DNA of 64,000 nt from Marivirga aurantiaca (GCF_016679925.1 NZ_JAEQBW010000009.1:1-64000), one strand, 5' to 3'; counted from the stretch's first letter, positions 8,814 through 17,429 are shown. Notes: a model not told the origin generated them from the sequence alone. Numbers and translations: made by a program.

Positions 8814-9695
8814 TCATTCAAGGAATGGTTCTTCCACCGCTTCAATATTTTCAATAGTTACAGCATTTTTTTCAATATAATCCGTCACCAGCTCAATTAT
8901 CTTGGGAGAACGTAAATTATGGCCAAGTCCTTTGGTGCTTACTAATGAGGAATTTTTCCAGCTTTTTGAAAGTGCTTCCGCATTAATATAAGGCGTTTCT
9001 AAGTCATCTTTATCATGAATAATTAGTCCAGGTATATGAATGTTTTTCGCGAAAAGAGAAGCCTCAATGAATTCCAGATCAAGCTTTACATACATTTGAA
9101 ATTCATTCTTGATGAGTTGAAACGTACGTGCATTCAACCCTAAACTTTCCTGATAGAACGTTAAAAAATCATCTACTTTCCCGGGAGTAGCCATGGAAAC
9201 AATTTTACCTATACTTAGGTGGGGGTATTGTGCCAATGCATATAATACAGACATGCTGCCAATAGAATGGGACACAACTGTTTCAAAGCCATTATACTTT
9301 TTGACCAGTTTTGATAAAAGGTAAGCATTTAACGGTACGGTAAATTGTTTACCACTGCTAAGTCCATGGCCTGGGGCATCGTAGGCTATGATAGTATACT
9401 CAGAGAGCGGTAATTTTTCAATATATTTCTTCCATCGGAACGAGTGGCTTTGCCAACCATGCATAAATAATACATTTTTCGGGCCATGTCCCCATTGGTA
9501 TACTTTGATGTTAGTGCCATTAAAGTTGTAGTTGGTGGAACTAGCACCAGCTAAAAAATCCAGATGGTGTTTTTTAAGTTTTCCACCAAAAGGAGTGCAG
9601 AATATTCGAAAGCCTTTTTCACCGGCTTTTTTTGGAGAAATACGGGCCAGAAGATTTAAATAAATACCAATGCTGCGTAGAATAATTTTTTTCAT
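8814..9695 (-). CDS. Alpha/beta hydrolase
   Basis: This 293-residue protein has the alpha/beta-hydrolase core. The HGW oxyanion motif is at residues 79-81, the nucleophile elbow SHSIGS has Ser144, the likely acid is in IIHDKDDLETP and the catalytic His is in KGLGHNLR. The N-terminus is hydrophobic and basic (MKKIILRSIGIYLNLLARIS), possibly a membrane tether. Substrate is unknown. The promoter region carries the palindrome AGATACC-N4-GGTATCT, which recurs before the neighbouring TetR gene, so repression by that regulator is likely. Such TetR-controlled hydrolases often process lipids or xenobiotics (family knowledge). It ends at the terminator at 8748-8783. Confidence 0.85.
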   Translation of the reverse strand: MKKIILRSIGIYLNLLARISPKKAGEKGFRIFCTPFGGKLKKHHLDFLAGASSTNYNFNGTNIKVYQWGHGPKNVLFMHGWQSHSFRWKKYIEKLPLSEYTIIAYDAPGHGLSSGKQFTVPLNAYLLSKLVKKYNGFETVVSHSIGSMSVLYALAQYPHLSIGKIVSMATPGKVDDFLTFYQESLGLNARTFQLIKNEFQMYVKLDLEFIEASLFAKNIHIPGLIIHDKDDLETPYINAEALSKSWKNSSLVSTKGLGHNLRSPKIIELVTDYIEKNAVTIENIEAVEEPFLE

Positions 9696-9710
9696 TTGTC
9701 TTTTTATTTA

Positions 9711-9728
9711 AGATACCATTCGGTATCT
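9711..9728 (-). promoter_or_regulatory. TetR operator over the hydrolase promoter
   Basis: AGATACCATTCGGTATCT is a perfect 7-bp inverted repeat with a 4-bp spacer. On the minus strand a TTTG lies 20 bp before TATCTTAA, a -33/-7-like pair, and the palindrome fills the gap. The same palindrome lies before the TetR gene at 10435-10454. Confidence 0.7.
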
Positions 9729-9838
9729 GTTTGTTCAAAAAAATATTAGATAGAATTAAGTTGCATAAAAGATTATTATTGGGTACTAAATATCAGGCAC
9801 TTACTACAGGTTCCCGATTATTGCCTAATAGGCTCTAT

Positions 9839-10429
9839 TTAATTAGAAATCAGATCAATTTGTAACTGCAAATGAGCAATTACTCTTTTTATATCTGTAT
9901 GTTGTTTTCTTAGTTTACTTAAAAGTACTCCCCCTTCCAGGGCTGCTATAAATACTGTTGAAAAGCTTAAAGGATCGGTATTTTTCTTTATCTGACCATA
10001 TTCTATGCCTTTTTGAATGATTTTCTGCAAGGCGAATTGTAAGGAGTCCAATAACTCAATTACTTTTTGATTAAGGAATGGCTTAGTGTCATCTGATTCA
10101 ACACCGGCATTTAAAATAGGACAGCCTCCTTGAATAATTGGGCTATGGATGTAGTTAAGGAAAAAATGACAAATTGCCCTTAGTTTGTCTGGTGCATTGT
10201 TTTCATTCTTTATTACCCTACTAAATTCTTTCTGAATAAGTAGGGATATGTAAACAAAAGATTTCTCTTCCAAATCATTTTTATCTGCAAAATGACGGTA
10301 AATAGCACCTTTGGTTAAACCTGTTGCTGTGGTGATATCGCTCAAAGAAGTAGCTTTAAAGCCTTGTACATTAAAAAGGCCTGCCGATACGGATAGTATT
10401 TTTTCTTTGGTGCTTTCAGTATTTCGCAT
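9839..10429 (-). CDS. TetR/AcrR family transcriptional regulator
   Basis: I choose the ATG at 10429 (MRNTESTKEKIL, 196 residues) over the longer frame from 10474. The extra 15 residues would be read from the operator and promoter, and TetR domains normally start this close to the initiator. The helix-turn-helix is at about residues 8-55 (KILSVSAGLFNVQGFKATSLSDI ... GAIYRHFADK). The C-terminal half, with CPILNAGVE and SLQFALQKIIQKG, resembles the common TetR_C ligand domain. The palindrome at 10435-10454, just upstream of the chosen start, recurs before the adjacent hydrolase, so it is probably autoregulated and represses the hydrolase. The ligand is unknown. Confidence 0.87.
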   Translation of the reverse strand: MRNTESTKEKILSVSAGLFNVQGFKATSLSDITTATGLTKGAIYRHFADKNDLEEKSFVYISLLIQKEFSRVIKNENNAPDKLRAICHFFLNYIHSPIIQGGCPILNAGVESDDTKPFLNQKVIELLDSLQFALQKIIQKGIEYGQIKKNTDPLSFSTVFIAALEGGVLLSKLRKQHTDIKRVIAHLQLQIDLISN

Positions 10430-10434
10430 ACACG

Positions 10435-10454
10435 AAGATACCAGTCGGTATCTT
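10435..10454 (-). promoter_or_regulatory. TetR operator over the tetR promoter
   Basis: AAGATACCAGTCGGTATCTT has perfect 8-bp arms around AGTC. On the minus strand TTTG, 19 bp, then TATCTTCG forms a -33/-7-like pair that the palindrome overlaps. It starts 6 bp upstream of the chosen start codon. Confidence 0.75.
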
Positions 10455-10498
10455 AAAATCAAAATATTATTCAATAAAAATAAATTGTGGAACTTCTA

Positions 10499-11320
10499 TT
10501 AGAAGTTATTGAAATTAGTGATCCGAAAACCAAAATTAATAGAAGTAGGCATTCTGTTATCTACTATGGCTTCAATAGGCAGCCAATAAGTATACATAAA
10601 CTCCAATTCAATCTTACGGGTAATGAAAAACTTGGTACCGGCTCCTACTTCATAAGGCAAATTAAGCATTACAAAAGGACCAAATCTTTTAGCCAATAAG
10701 GTTCCTGCAAAAACCCTGGCGTAAGGAAATATATCACCTGAAAGCGGATACCATGCCCCTATATTTCCGAAAACCATGTACTTGCCTTTTATAACATGTT
10801 CATAAAACAGATCAGAATTCACAATCCAACCTTCCTCTAAATTTCCGGTAGGGATGTAAACTGCCTGCTGAAAAGTAAATCGCTTATTTTTAAAAGGTTT
10901 AGTTCTTAACCTTGGCCCAAAATGGGTAAGCCCATGGCTGAATTGCGTATCAAATTCATTGCCCATGATATTATTACGAACATTGGCATCCATAAATTGA
11001 AAAACCTTGAATGGGGAAGCTGATCCTGCATCATTAACAATATTTGATTTGTATAAAAAATCAAACCCATAATTTAAGTTATGATCACTTCCTACTGTAA
11101 TCTGAAGAAAGCTCGTATTGAAGCTACTTCTTCTGTCAGCTGTATTAAATTGAGGTTCTATTTGTGTATATAGGTTATTATAAAACTTAGCTTCCCATTT
11201 GCCTTTACTCATAAACAAACCTCCGGTAAATACATTAATATCGTCATTATTAGATTCCTGGGCTGTTATATAGCTTATGAATGTTAATTGAATGAAAACA
11301 ATAAATAACAGCTTTTTCAT
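10499..11320 (-). CDS. Outer-membrane beta-barrel protein, unknown function
   Basis: This 273-residue protein starts with a signal peptide (MKKLLFIVFIQLTFISYITA, cleavage before QES). The rest is alternating amphipathic strands with aromatic girdles and ends in a strand closing with Phe (INFGFRITNFNNF), as in outer-membrane barrels. I recognise no specific family. It is monocistronic, transcribed away from the response regulator at 11533, and ends close to the second TetR gene on the same strand. Transport or structural roles are possible; nothing more can be said from sequence. Confidence 0.6.
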   Translation of the reverse strand: MKKLLFIVFIQLTFISYITAQESNNDDINVFTGGLFMSKGKWEAKFYNNLYTQIEPQFNTADRRSSFNTSFLQITVGSDHNLNYGFDFLYKSNIVNDAGSASPFKVFQFMDANVRNNIMGNEFDTQFSHGLTHFGPRLRTKPFKNKRFTFQQAVYIPTGNLEEGWIVNSDLFYEHVIKGKYMVFGNIGAWYPLSGDIFPYARVFAGTLLAKRFGPFVMLNLPYEVGAGTKFFITRKIELEFMYTYWLPIEAIVDNRMPTSINFGFRITNFNNF

Positions 11321-11469
11321 AATTATAAAGTGATTTTTTCCTGGCTCCGGGTTAATAGTTTGTTGTTAGTTAATTGCTAATATCACTTTATTATTGTCTG
11401 TCATTTGTCATACAAAAGACTTTTTGAGGGATTACTTTTCGATACTAATCAGACCATTTTTTAACGTGA

Positions 11470-11477
11470 TACTTTTG
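11470..11477 (+). promoter_or_regulatory. -7 element (TACTTTTG) before the two-component operon
   Basis: TACTTTTG fits TAnnTTTG and lies 56 bp before the response-regulator ATG. A T-rich stretch precedes it, but no clean -33 motif at standard spacing is visible. Confidence 0.4.
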
Positions 11478-11532
11478 TGATGCTTATTAACTTTATTTAC
11501 ATCTAAATTTTGCCATCGGCATAAAATCGAGT

Positions 11533-12231
11533 ATGAAAAAAGTTTTGATTATTGAAGATGATATCGACCTAAGTAATTTAGTGCAAATCCATTTGAAGGA
11601 TTTAGCTTATGATATGCAGGTAGCTCATAATGGTAAAAAAGGCTTTGAGATTGCAAATTCATCAGAGTTTGATCTCATTATTCTGGATATCATGTTACCT
11701 GAAATGGATGGCATTAGTATTTGCCAAAAGTTAAGAGCCTTAGATAATTTCACTCCCATTTTAATGATAACAGCCAAGTCGGAAGAAATAGATAAGGTAA
11801 TGGGTTTGGAGTCCGGGGCCGATGATTATATTACCAAACCTTTTAAAATCAGGGAGTTTATAGCCAGGGTAAAAGCCATTATGAGAAGGCAGGATCATTT
11901 TTTAATGCTCTCACAAAAAGAGGGGATATCGCTCAAATTTGGCCAATTGGAAATAGATGAAACTAAGAGAAAAGTTCTTTTACATAAAAAGCGGATAGAG
12001 CTTACACCCAAGGAATTTGATCTTTTAACTATGATGGCCAGAAATCCGGGAAGAAGTTATAGCAGGTCGGAGTTATTGGAATTGGTTTGGGGCTATGATT
12101 TTAGCGGCTACGAACATACTGTTAATGCGCATATTAATCGCCTGAGGGCGAAGATAGAAGAAGATGCCAATAACCCCATCTATATTTTAACCACATGGGG
12201 CGTTGGCTACCGCTTTAATGATGAATGGTAG
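11533..12231 (+). CDS. OmpR/PhoB-family response regulator
   Basis: This 232-residue protein has a receiver domain (residues 1-120) with the acidic cluster ED(D)9-10, phosphoacceptor Asp52 in LIILDIMLP, Thr80 and Lys102 in TKPF, so it should be phosphorylated normally. Residues ~135-232 form a winged-helix DNA-binding domain (LTPKEFDLLTMMARNPGRSYSRSELL ... VNAHINRLRAKIE ... GVGYRF). A histidine kinase gene follows after 121 bp of inverted-repeat DNA and is its presumed partner. Target genes are unknown; the divergent outer-membrane protein gene at 10499 is a reasonable candidate by position only. Confidence 0.93.
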   Translation: MKKVLIIEDDIDLSNLVQIHLKDLAYDMQVAHNGKKGFEIANSSEFDLIILDIMLPEMDGISICQKLRALDNFTPILMITAKSEEIDKVMGLESGADDYITKPFKIREFIARVKAIMRRQDHFLMLSQKEGISLKFGQLEIDETKRKVLLHKKRIELTPKEFDLLTMMARNPGRSYSRSELLELVWGYDFSGYEHTVNAHINRLRAKIEEDANNPIYILTTWGVGYRFNDEW

Positions 12232-12235
12232 AAGA

Positions 12236-12324
12236 TAATGTTGTTTAGTTAAGACAATCTCCTTCTCTCTTCGGAGAAGGAATAAAGGTTGAGGCCTTAG
12301 AAAAAACTTAACTAAACAACATTA
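12236..12324. repeat. Inverted-repeat element with nested hairpin between regulator and kinase genes
   Basis: TAATGTTGTTTAGTTAAG (12236-12253) is perfectly repeated in inverted form at 12307-12324. Inside lies a second hairpin, TCCTTCTC (12260-12267) with GAGAAGGA (12274-12281). The 89-bp unit looks like a small non-coding palindromic element or an intercistronic processing or attenuation structure. It carries no ORF. Confidence 0.7.
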
Positions 12325-12352
12325 CAACAGAAATTCAAAAAAACACTAAAAT

Positions 12353-13822
12353 ATGAGAAGTCTCTACTGGAAAATTTCCCTTGCTTTCACCTTGGTGCTT
12401 TTAGTCATCGCTTTTTCTTATATGCTCATAACTACGCAAGCTGCCAAAAATTATTTTATGCACACCACCCAAAAGCTTAATGCCTCCGTGGCAGATTATT
12501 TGGTGGAAGAAGTTTCTCCATTTAAAAATGGGAAGGTCAATGAAGAGGCTTTAGGAACTATTATGCATTCCATGATGGCAGTAAATCCTGGCATAGAAGT
12601 GTTTTTGCTTAATCCTTCCGGAGAAATACTTTCTTACGTAGTGTTGGACTCCAAAGTGAAATTGAAAAGAGTGAATCTTGACCCCATAAAGCAATTTATA
12701 GCTTCTTCGGGAGAGCATTTTATTGTGGGTGACGACCCACGCTCTACAGATTATAAAACAATTTTCTCAGCCACTGAAATTTATGAAGAGGATAAACTTC
12801 TGGGTTATGTATATATTACTTTAGCCAGCGAAAAATATGAAGAAATAGCTTCAAGCTTGTTAGGCAGCTATTGGTTAAAGCTAACATTCAATTCTTTTGT
12901 CATTGCCTTAATAGTGGCATTATTAATAGGGTTAGTGCTTACTATTTTGTTAACCCGTAATCTAAGAAAAATCGTGAAAACTGTTAATCAGTTTAAAGAA
13001 GGCAACCTGAAGGCACGTATACCTGCAATGAAATCTCAATCTGAATTAGCCATGCTGGCAAGTACATTCAACCAAATGGCAGATAGCATTTTACACAATA
13101 TGGAGTCTTTGCAAAATGTAGATAACCTGCGTAGGGAACTAATTGCCAATGTTTCGCATGACTTAAGAAGTCCCTTAGCTATCATTAATGGTTATGTGGA
13201 AACCCTTATGTTAAAAGGTGATAGAATTACCAGTGAGGAACGAAATGAATACTTGAAAATCATCAATAGTTCTACAGATAAATTAACAAAACTGGTAGCA
13301 GACTTATTTGAGCTTTCTAAATTGGAATCCGGACAGATGCAATTGAAACTAGAGCCCTTGAAAATACAGGAACTCCTCTACGACTCTTGCCTTAAATATG
13401 AATTACTGGCAAAAACCAAAAACATCACCTTACAAGCGGAAATTTCCGAGTCTTTACCCTCTGTGAAGGCCGATTTATATTTGATAGACAGGGTAGTGCA
13501 AAACCTGATTGACAATGCGGTAAAGTATGCCCCTGAAAATGGATCGGTAGTTTTAAAAGCTTATTACTGCAATACCAGCCATAGGGTTTGTGTTAGCATT
13601 AAAAATTCCGGTGATGGCATACCGGAGAAAGATTTGTCTGCCATTTTTGACAGATACTATATGGTAGATAAAGAAAAGAATAAGATTGAAGGAGCAGGTT
13701 TGGGGCTGGCTATTGTAAAAAAGATTTTAGAAATTCATGATTCGGAAATTAAAATTATTTCGGATTCTTCTTCCTTTACTGAATTTGTATTTGAATTGAA
13801 TCCGCAGCTTCATTTCAATTAG
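12353..13822 (+). CDS. Sensor histidine kinase (HAMP, HisKA, HATPase)
   Basis: This 489-residue inner-membrane kinase has TM1 at about residues 8-28, an extracytoplasmic sensor domain (30-175), TM2 (178-200), a HAMP domain (200-252), a HisKA domain with phosphorylated His269 in ANVSHDLRSPL, and a catalytic ATPase domain with N-box NLIDNAVKYAPE, G1 IKNSGDGIPE and G2 GAGLGLAIVKKI. All catalytic motifs are intact. It should phosphorylate the response regulator encoded just upstream. The sensor domain resembles a PAS/CHASE-like fold only in length; its signal is unknown. The pair is separated by an 89-bp palindromic element, which may tune kinase expression. Confidence 0.92.
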   Translation: MRSLYWKISLAFTLVLLVIAFSYMLITTQAAKNYFMHTTQKLNASVADYLVEEVSPFKNGKVNEEALGTIMHSMMAVNPGIEVFLLNPSGEILSYVVLDSKVKLKRVNLDPIKQFIASSGEHFIVGDDPRSTDYKTIFSATEIYEEDKLLGYVYITLASEKYEEIASSLLGSYWLKLTFNSFVIALIVALLIGLVLTILLTRNLRKIVKTVNQFKEGNLKARIPAMKSQSELAMLASTFNQMADSILHNMESLQNVDNLRRELIANVSHDLRSPLAIINGYVETLMLKGDRITSEERNEYLKIINSSTDKLTKLVADLFELSKLESGQMQLKLEPLKIQELLYDSCLKYELLAKTKNITLQAEISESLPSVKADLYLIDRVVQNLIDNAVKYAPENGSVVLKAYYCNTSHRVCVSIKNSGDGIPEKDLSAIFDRYYMVDKEKNKIEGAGLGLAIVKKILEIHDSEIKIISDSSSFTEFVFELNPQLHFN

Positions 13823-13832
13823 TACGATATTT

Positions 13833-14498
13833 TCAATAATGATGAATATTATCTAAATCTCTAAACAAAATCCTATCTCTGGTATAATAGATTTTTCCCT
13901 GAGCACGCATTTTATTCAGCACGGTAGTTACTGTTTGTCTGCTAGTGTCTGATAAAAGGGCCAATTCCTGATGGGACATGCTGATTTTTAATAAGATTTC
14001 ATCTCCTACCTTTACTCCTGATTCTTTGGCCATCATCCTTAGTGTTTCCCTGACACGGTAGTCTGCACTGTGCATAGCTAACAGGTAATGCCTTTTTTCC
14101 ATAAACCTGATTCTTTCCATGAAAACAGAGGATAAAGAGAGAAAAGCATTGTTTCTAGTTTGTTCATTCAAGTAATTCACATTTAGGGATTCCAGAGAAG
14201 TATCGGGTTCAATGGCCATTGCATGATACTGATATTCACAGGAAGGATCAATTAAACTATTCCATTCACCTAAAACGTCTCCGGTTGTTAAATAGTAACA
14301 TAGGAGTTCATCTCCATTATCATTAATTTTTGAAAGTTTAACAGCACCCGATTTAATAAGAAACAATTGATCTGCTGGCTCTCCTTGTTGGTAGATGATC
14401 TGATTTTTCAGAAAAGTTTTAAAAGGCTTAAACATAACTCCCCTATTTTCTGATGGGAATAATTGAGAGTGATATTTTTCTTTTTCTAAAAATCTCAT
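13833..14498 (-). CDS. Crp/Fnr-family transcriptional regulator
   Basis: This 221-residue protein has an N-terminal cyclic-nucleotide-binding-like beta roll (KNQIIYQQGEPADQLFLIKSGAVKLSKIN, about 30-130) and a C-terminal Crp-type helix-turn-helix (QELALLSDTSRQTVTTVLNKM, about 175-200). No Fnr-type cysteine cluster is present, so it is probably not an iron-sulfur oxygen sensor. Its ATG overlaps the TGA of the upstream outer-membrane gene by four bases, implying translational coupling and a shared pathway. A DM13 lipoprotein gene lies further upstream. Ligand unknown; it may control this cluster. Confidence 0.88.
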   Translation of the reverse strand: MRFLEKEKYHSQLFPSENRGVMFKPFKTFLKNQIIYQQGEPADQLFLIKSGAVKLSKINDNGDELLCYYLTTGDVLGEWNSLIDPSCEYQYHAMAIEPDTSLESLNVNYLNEQTRNNAFLSLSSVFMERIRFMEKRHYLLAMHSADYRVRETLRMMAKESGVKVGDEILLKISMSHQELALLSDTSRQTVTTVLNKMRAQGKIYYTRDRILFRDLDNIHHY

Positions 14499-15361
14499 TT
14501 TAAGTCATTTTTAAGTTCATATATTATACCCATACCAAAAATGCCGGCTGCATAGATATTCTTCTTTTTGAATATCCAATCGTTACCACTTGTATAGTTT
14601 AAATTAATGCCCCAGTTATTTTTTAAGGGTACCAATAAACCTAAACCGACTGTAGTAAACTCAGCCCCATCCCCCCTTACAAAATCGGTGGCTATTTCAA
14701 CTTCTCTTACAGATTTTAAACCATTAATTCTGGCATTAAGCCAAACCTTATTGGCTATTTTATATCCAATTTCGGCTCCAATACGGAATTGATCACTAAA
14801 ATCTATCTCATTATATGAAGTGCGATAATTATAAGAAGCAAATACTGAGCTGTAGAATGGGATGTCATTTAGGCTTTTTGAGGCAGCAATGGTAGTCCAC
14901 ACATTAAACTCCCCATCTCCTGCGGGAAGATTAATTCTGTCAAAGGAGTTTTGTTTGTTTTGGGCGAAATTATTGGCTTTGGCCGTAGGCAATTCGGGAG
15001 CTATTGAAACAGAAAGCGGAAAGTTGACAGGCAGTGCATATTTTATTTCCAAACGTAAATCCCCTATGCCGGATGCAGTTTCCGTAGATTCAAACTTATT
15101 AAAAGTGTGAATAGGGAAATTGGTGATGAGTGTAAAATTTTTGGTTATACCATATTCTCCGTATAATATGATACTTTGTTGTTGAAATGTATTGGTAGTG
15201 AGCTGATTTCCCATTAAGTTAAAATACTGATCGGACTCAAAAAAGAGATAGCTTAATTGAAAAAAACCTTCTCCTCTTGGCTTTGTCCATCCACTTTGAG
15301 CAAGCAACTGAATTTGATTTATAAAAATCAATAAAGAGATAATAGTGATTAACTTTTTCAT
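14495..15361 (-). CDS. Outer-membrane beta-barrel protein, transporter-like
   Basis: This 288-residue protein has a signal peptide (MKKLITIISLLIFINQIQLLAQ). About a dozen amphipathic beta strands follow, with a conserved-looking GIGDLRLEIKYALP turn resembling the MetA-pathway/phenol-degradation transporter-like superfamily. The resemblance is by eye and I cannot name the substrate. It overlaps the Crp-family regulator by four bases and lies 60 bp after a DM13 lipoprotein gene, from which it is separated by a hairpin and U-tract. It probably forms an outer-membrane barrel whose expression is tied to the regulator. Confidence 0.65.
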   Translation of the reverse strand: MKKLITIISLLIFINQIQLLAQSGWTKPRGEGFFQLSYLFFESDQYFNLMGNQLTTNTFQQQSIILYGEYGITKNFTLITNFPIHTFNKFESTETASGIGDLRLEIKYALPVNFPLSVSIAPELPTAKANNFAQNKQNSFDRINLPAGDGEFNVWTTIAASKSLNDIPFYSSVFASYNYRTSYNEIDFSDQFRIGAEIGYKIANKVWLNARINGLKSVREVEIATDFVRGDGAEFTTVGLGLLVPLKNNWGINLNYTSGNDWIFKKKNIYAAGIFGMGIIYELKNDLK

Positions 15362-15369
15362 CCTTAGGA

Positions 15370-15403
15370 AAATAAAAAAGCACTCTGAATATAATCAGAA
15401 TGC
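15370..15403 (-). terminator. Hairpin with U-tract between the DM13 and outer-membrane genes
   Basis: Read on the minus strand, GCATTCTGA (15103-side arm at 15395-15403) pairs with TCAGAGTGC (15380-15388), with one G-U pair, followed by TTTTTTATTTT. It should end or attenuate the DM13 transcript just before the next start codon at 15361. Confidence 0.65.
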
Positions 15404-15421
15404 TTCTATATAAAATTGATT

Positions 15422-15883
15422 TCACATTAATTCAGCATTGCCGAAAGGAATTCCTGCTGATGCACACCATAAAATTACATGGGTGTACTTAGCATCAATG
15501 GAGGAATTTAATTTAAAAAAGTGTTCTCCATTTCTTTGTACAATACCCACTAATTGGAGATTCTGATTTCCATTTTCCGGGCTAAATACTTCATTTAAAT
15601 CTTCATTGGTTGTTGACAGATAAACTGTGACAGTACCTGTGCCTAATTCAGTCATAAAGTTATTGCTGAAACGGACGAAGGCTTCATCTTCTGAGTCCGT
15701 GCCAATTTCCACTGAACCCGCTGTAGGAGTTCCATTTTGTGCCATAAACTGCCCGCTTGTGACCACCATAAAATCACCATGAGGGAGGCTTGTATCAACC
15801 ACCATGGTTTCTACTTCAGTATCATCACATGAACAGAATAAAAAAGGAATTGCAAGGAAAGCTAAAACGATAATTTTTTTCAT
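15422..15883 (-). CDS. DM13-domain lipoprotein
   Basis: This 153-residue protein starts with a lipoprotein signal (FLAIPFLFCSC, lipidated Cys19), so it is probably anchored in the outer membrane facing periplasm or surface. Residues ~35-150 match a DM13 domain: HGDFMVVTSGQF, TAGSVEI, VYLST and the ending THVILWCASAGIPFGNAEL with its conserved Cys. DM13 domains are proposed to act in electron transfer or cell-surface redox (family knowledge). It heads a minus-strand group with an outer-membrane barrel and a Crp-like regulator, although a terminator-like hairpin separates it from them. Redox function is inference. Confidence 0.8.
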   Translation of the reverse strand: MKKIIVLAFLAIPFLFCSCDDTEVETMVVDTSLPHGDFMVVTSGQFMAQNGTPTAGSVEIGTDSEDEAFVRFSNNFMTELGTGTVTVYLSTTNEDLNEVFSPENGNQNLQLVGIVQRNGEHFFKLNSSIDAKYTHVILWCASAGIPFGNAELM

Positions 15884-16052
15884 AACATTTATTTTTTTGT
15901 TTTAGCAAAACTGCCACTAGTGTATCACAAAAAGATCACAGAAGTTTAAAGGTTTTAAATCTGTCGCAAATCACCCTTCATTATGTCTTAACTACACAGT
16001 AAGAAGTTGATTAGAGTTATCTAATTTTATCATATTATTAAAACTTACAACA

Positions 16053-16451
16053 ATGAAAACTTCTAAATCAACAAAGATCATTTATTGGATATCGACAGGG
16101 ATTATTTTCCTGTTTGAAGGAGTATTGGTAGCATTAACCAGCCAAACAGAATTTGCCAAAGAAGGCATCAGGCATTTAGGCTATCCTGAATATTTTGGTG
16201 TGCTGCTGGCCATATTGAAAGTTATAGGAGCACTGGCCTTAATATTACCAATGGTATCTCCACGGATAAAAGAATGGGCATACGCAGGATTTGCCTTCAC
16301 CATTATTTCAGCAGCTGTGAGCCATGCGGCAGTTGACGGTTTTGACGGGCAAACAATATTTCCTGTAGTGTTTCTGGGCATTCTGGCTACTTCGTATATT
16401 ACATATCATAAATTACTGAGAAATAATTCACCTGCTCTTAAAACAGTATAG
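16053..16451 (+). CDS. DoxX-like four-helix membrane protein
   Basis: This 132-residue protein has four transmembrane segments (about 9-27, 48-68, 75-93 and 100-118) with motifs such as TEFAKEGIRHLGYPEYFGVLLAI and GALALILP typical of DoxX-like family members. These small inner-membrane proteins have been linked to thiol or redox homeostasis, but most have no assigned role. It is followed two bases later by a DUF4287 gene, and a nitrilase-family gene comes next, so the three may form one transcript. Confidence 0.8.
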   Translation: MKTSKSTKIIYWISTGIIFLFEGVLVALTSQTEFAKEGIRHLGYPEYFGVLLAILKVIGALALILPMVSPRIKEWAYAGFAFTIISAAVSHAAVDGFDGQTIFPVVFLGILATSYITYHKLLRNNSPALKTV

Positions 16452-16453
16452 CG

Positions 16454-16672
16454 ATGTCATTTCAATCATACTTAAAAAATATCCACGAAAAAACGGGACA
16501 ATCTCCTGATGACTTTAAAAAGTTAGCCAACCAGAAAGGATTGATGGAAAATGGCTTACTAAAGCCAACTGTAAAAGCCGGAGAAATAGTGGAATGGCTC
16601 AAAAGAGATTATGAACTGGGCCATGGTCATTCCATGGCTATTTATGCGCTGTTAAAAGGTAAAAAGGAATGA
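16454..16672 (+). CDS. DUF4287 domain protein
   Basis: This 72-residue soluble protein matches the DUF4287 pattern: SFQSYLKNIHEKTGQSPDDFKKLA, then GEIVEWLKRDYELGHGHSMAIYALLKG, with the conserved LGHGHSMA core. These small proteins often occur alone or fused to DUF5655 domains and have no established biochemical role. It starts two bases after the DoxX-like gene stop, so the two are co-translated. The conserved Gly-His-Gly-His suggests metal or ligand binding, but that is inference. Confidence 0.82.
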   Translation: MSFQSYLKNIHEKTGQSPDDFKKLANQKGLMENGLLKPTVKAGEIVEWLKRDYELGHGHSMAIYALLKGKKE

Positions 16673-16727
16673 TTTTAAATAAAAAAGAATATTTTAGATG
16701 AAACAGTTAAAGTAGCCTTTTAACAAA

Positions 16728-17429
16728 ATGAAAATCAGCTTAGCACAAATTAAATCCATAGCGGGAAATGTTCAGGCAAATCTCGAACACCATCTTAATT
16801 ATGTTCGAAAAGCTATTGCTCAGAAGGCTGATTTAATAGTTTTTCCTGAGCTTTCCCTCACCGGATACGAGCCTACTCTGGCTAAAAGCCTCGCCTTTCA
16901 ATTGAGTGATACGAGATTGGATATTTTTCAGGAGCTATCAAATTCGGCCAAAATTACTATTGGAATAGGAGCTCCTACAATAGCTAAAAATGGTATCTGC
17001 ATCAGTATGATTATTTTTCAACCAGGCTTGGCAAGATGTGTGTATTCTAAAAAGTACCTGCATCCGGATGAAGAACCGTTTTTTGTGAGTGGAGATAATC
17101 CTCCTCCTCTGAAGATTAAGGAATATAAAATATCATTGGCTATTTGTTACGAAATTTCCATTCCCAATCACTCAGAAGAAGCAGTGAAATGTGGAAGTGA
17201 AATATATCTGGCTAGTGTGGCAAAATTTGCATCAGGTGTTGATAAAGCCTGTGAAACATTATCATCAATTGCAAAAAAGTATAACATCACTACACTGATG
17301 GTGAATGCAGTGGGATCCGCAGATAATGGTATCTGTGCAGGACAATCTTCAGTTTGGAATGCGAGTGGTGAACTTAAAGTACAACTGAATGATCAGGAGG
17401 AGACACTTTTGATTTATGATATTGTGTAA
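16728..17429 (+). CDS. Carbon-nitrogen hydrolase (nitrilase superfamily)
   Basis: This 233-residue cytosolic enzyme has the nitrilase Glu-Lys-Cys triad: Glu41 in VFPELSLTGYEP, Lys108 in VYSKKYLHPDEEPFF and Cys140 in SLAICYEIS. A second Glu typical of the group is in the DEEPFF segment. Length is on the short side of normal for the superfamily (about 250-300). Members hydrolyse amides, nitriles or carbamoyl groups, and this one's substrate is not predictable. It lies 55 bp after DUF4287 on the same strand. Confidence 0.85.
   Translation: MKISLAQIKSIAGNVQANLEHHLNYVRKAIAQKADLIVFPELSLTGYEPTLAKSLAFQLSDTRLDIFQELSNSAKITIGIGAPTIAKNGICISMIIFQPGLARCVYSKKYLHPDEEPFFVSGDNPPPLKIKEYKISLAICYEISIPNHSEEAVKCGSEIYLASVAKFASGVDKACETLSSIAKKYNITTLMVNAVGSADNGICAGQSSVWNASGELKVQLNDQEETLLIYDIV

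Noticed and set aside
9825-9842. GCCTAATAGGCTCTATTTA, resembling a stretch near 42854
   Set aside because: The similarity is short, in AT-rich DNA, and the two sites have different settings; too weak to call a repeat family.
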